DNA of 8,368 nucleotides, from contig JAKBCI010000056.1 in NCBI GenBank assembly GCA_021807965.1, positions 1 through 8,368 on the forward strand. Direction: 5' to 3'. The position numbers were made by a program, and so were the translations under genes. The notes below the pieces were generated by a model that made no database searches, was not told where the DNA came from, and saw only the letters and a list, made by a program, of their open reading frames with translations. Shown here one piece after another: positions 7,418 through 8,368 of the stretch. Each line of letters starts with the position of its first letter. The stretch's first letter is position 1. This stretch comes from Actinomycetes bacterium (lineage in GTDB: Bacteria; Actinomycetota; Acidimicrobiia; Acidimicrobiales; RAAP-2).

Positions 7418-7457
7418 GCGCAGCGATCACTCGACGCGACGCCGGGCCGGACGAGCG
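7418..7457. other. Short convergent gap between exporter and aldehyde dehydrogenase genes
   Basis: Forty bases between two facing stop codons. There is no GC hairpin followed by a T run on either strand. The palindrome GCGCTAGCGC (7455-7464) straddles the aldehyde dehydrogenase stop but has no loop or U tract. Termination here is either Rho-dependent or happens further on, inside the opposing gene. Confidence 0.5.
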
Positions 7458-8368
7458 CTAGCGCGGCGGCCAGCCCGCGATGACACCGCGTCCCGAGGGG
7501 AATCGCACGTTCTTCGCGCGCACGAACTCGTGCATCGTCTCGGGCGCGTACTCCCGGCCGTAGCCACTGGCCTTTACACCCCCGAAGGGCGAGCCGATAA
7601 ACGTGCGCCGGGTGTAGTTGTTCACGAAGACCATGCCAACTTCGAGACGAGCGGCCAGCGCGCTCGCGCGCACCTCGTCGGCGGTGCAGATCGCCGCGGT
7701 GAGCCCGTAGGCCGAGTCATTGGCGATGGCGACGGCTTCGTCGTCATCGCCAACGCGCACCAGGGCCGCGACCGGCCCAAAGATCTCGTCTTGGGCGATC
7801 GCCATTGACGCCGTGACGTCGCCAAAGATGACGGGCGCGACGAAGTAGCCCTCGCGGTCAAGCCCCCGCGGAAGTTCGGCACGAAAGAGCAACGTCGCGC
7901 CCTCGGCCAGACCTCGCTCGACGTAGGCGAGCACGCGGTCGCGCTGTTTCGCGTCCACCATCGGACCGATGTCGGTCGAGGGGTTGAGCGGGTCCCCGAT
8001 CACGAGACGAGAGGTCGCCTCGACGAAGGCGGCCGCGAACTCGTCGTAGCGAGACTCGTGCACGAGGATCCGCGACGTCGACGTGCACGCCTCACCCTGG
8101 TTGTAGAACATGCCCTCGATGGCGATCGCCACTGCGTCCTCGAGGTCGGCATCGTCGAGTACCAGTAGGGCGTTCTTGCCGCCGAGCTCGAGGGTGACGT
8201 ACGTGAGGTTCGCCGCCGCCGCCGTCATGACCTTGCGGCCCGTCGCCGTCGCCCCGGTGAAGGTCACCCGCTCGACGCGCGGGTGGGCGACCAGCGCCGC
8301 CCCGGCGGCGACACCGCCGACGGCGTTGATGACCCCGGGCGGCAGGACCTCGTTGGCGATCTCGACGA
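7458..8368 (-). CDS. Aldehyde dehydrogenase (NAD(P)+-dependent), C-terminal 302 residues (5' end outside window)
   Basis: Oxidises an aldehyde to the acid with NAD(P)+ in the cytosol. The fragment starts in the cofactor domain (LPPGVINAVGG, fragment residues 8-18), then VTFTGAT (34-40), the catalytic base in LELGGKN (E60), and the nucleophile in NQGEACTSTSR (C94). The E-to-C spacing of 34 matches the superfamily. Further landmarks are the EIFGPV motif in the middle and the FGGVKASGYGRE signature near the C-terminus. All catalytic residues in this part are intact. The stop TAG (7458-7460) sits inside the palindrome GCGCTAGCGC. It is convergent with the exporter gene, 40 bp apart, so it is a separate transcription unit. 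The subgroup (betaine, succinate-semialdehyde or broad-range aldehyde dehydrogenase) cannot be settled from this portion. Confidence 0.95.
   Translation of the reverse strand, partial: VEIANEVLPPGVINAVGGVAAGAALVAHPRVERVTFTGATATGRKVMTAAAANLTYVTLELGGKNALLVLDDADLEDAVAIAIEGMFYNQGEACTSTSRILVHESRYDEFAAAFVEATSRLVIGDPLNPSTDIGPMVDAKQRDRVLAYVERGLAEGATLLFRAELPRGLDREGYFVAPVIFGDVTASMAIAQDEIFGPVAALVRVGDDDEAVAIANDSAYGLTAAICTADEVRASALAARLEVGMVFVNNYTRRTFIGSPFGGVKASGYGREYAPETMHEFVRAKNVRFPSGRGVIAGWPPR

Noticed and set aside
6100..7461. 453-codon plus-strand frame overlapping the exporter gene
   Set aside because: Arg-rich low-complexity translation in the +1 shifted frame; the overlapping frame from 5945 has all MFS motifs.
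7455..7464. GCGCTAGCGC palindrome as a transcription terminator
   Set aside because: No loop and no T run on either strand; a 10-bp palindrome in GC-rich DNA around a TAG stop is unremarkable.

Overview
The window is GC-rich coding DNA with short intergenic gaps, frequent GTG starts, heavy Arg-over-Lys usage and one gene that looks leaderless. Together these suggest a high-GC Actinomycetota bacterium. The type IV pilus ATPase next to an AcuC-like deacetylase would fit an Acidimicrobiia- or Thermoleophilia-like lineage, but this placement is inferred from style, not from a marker gene. No RNA gene, CRISPR array, insertion sequence or phage gene was seen.

Layout. (1) 1-1137, minus: N-terminal 379 codons of a type IV pilus/type II secretion assembly ATPase (PilB/GspE). 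It carries a tandem MshEN-type c-di-GMP-binding signature and runs off the left edge just after the Walker A motif. (2) 1138-1340: a 203-bp AT-richer promoter region. (3) 1341-1634, minus: a 97-aa membrane-anchored protein of unknown function. (4) 1635-1820: a regulatory gap with a perfect 8-bp inverted repeat. (5) 1821-3920, plus: a tight three-gene operon of GNAT acetyltransferase, class II-like zinc deacetylase (AcuC/HDAC family) and ATP-binding universal stress protein, joined by a 1-nt gap and a GTGA overlap. (6) 3917-4759, minus: a DUF2236/MpaB-type putative haem oxygenase whose stop codon overlaps the stress protein's stop. (7) 4760-4832: a 73-bp divergent promoter region with a GTAAC-N4-GTTAC palindrome. 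(8) 4833-7417, plus: a MarR regulator fused to a class I SAM methyltransferase, followed by a GTGA-overlapping 14-TM DHA2 drug exporter. (9) 7458-8368, minus: the C-terminal 302 residues of an aldehyde dehydrogenase, cut by the right edge.

How the genes may work together. The GNAT, deacetylase and stress protein form a predicted acylation/deacylation module with an ATP-binding partner. All 698 residues of these three proteins contain no lysine, while the other proteins in the window have about 34 in 1919. This argues against the stress protein being a lysine-acetylation substrate and may mean the module is insulated from the modification it handles. The MarR-methyltransferase fusion and exporter look like a self-regulated small-molecule resistance cassette: sensing and methylation in one polypeptide, export in the next. 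Every functional link here is inference from sequence motifs and gene order.
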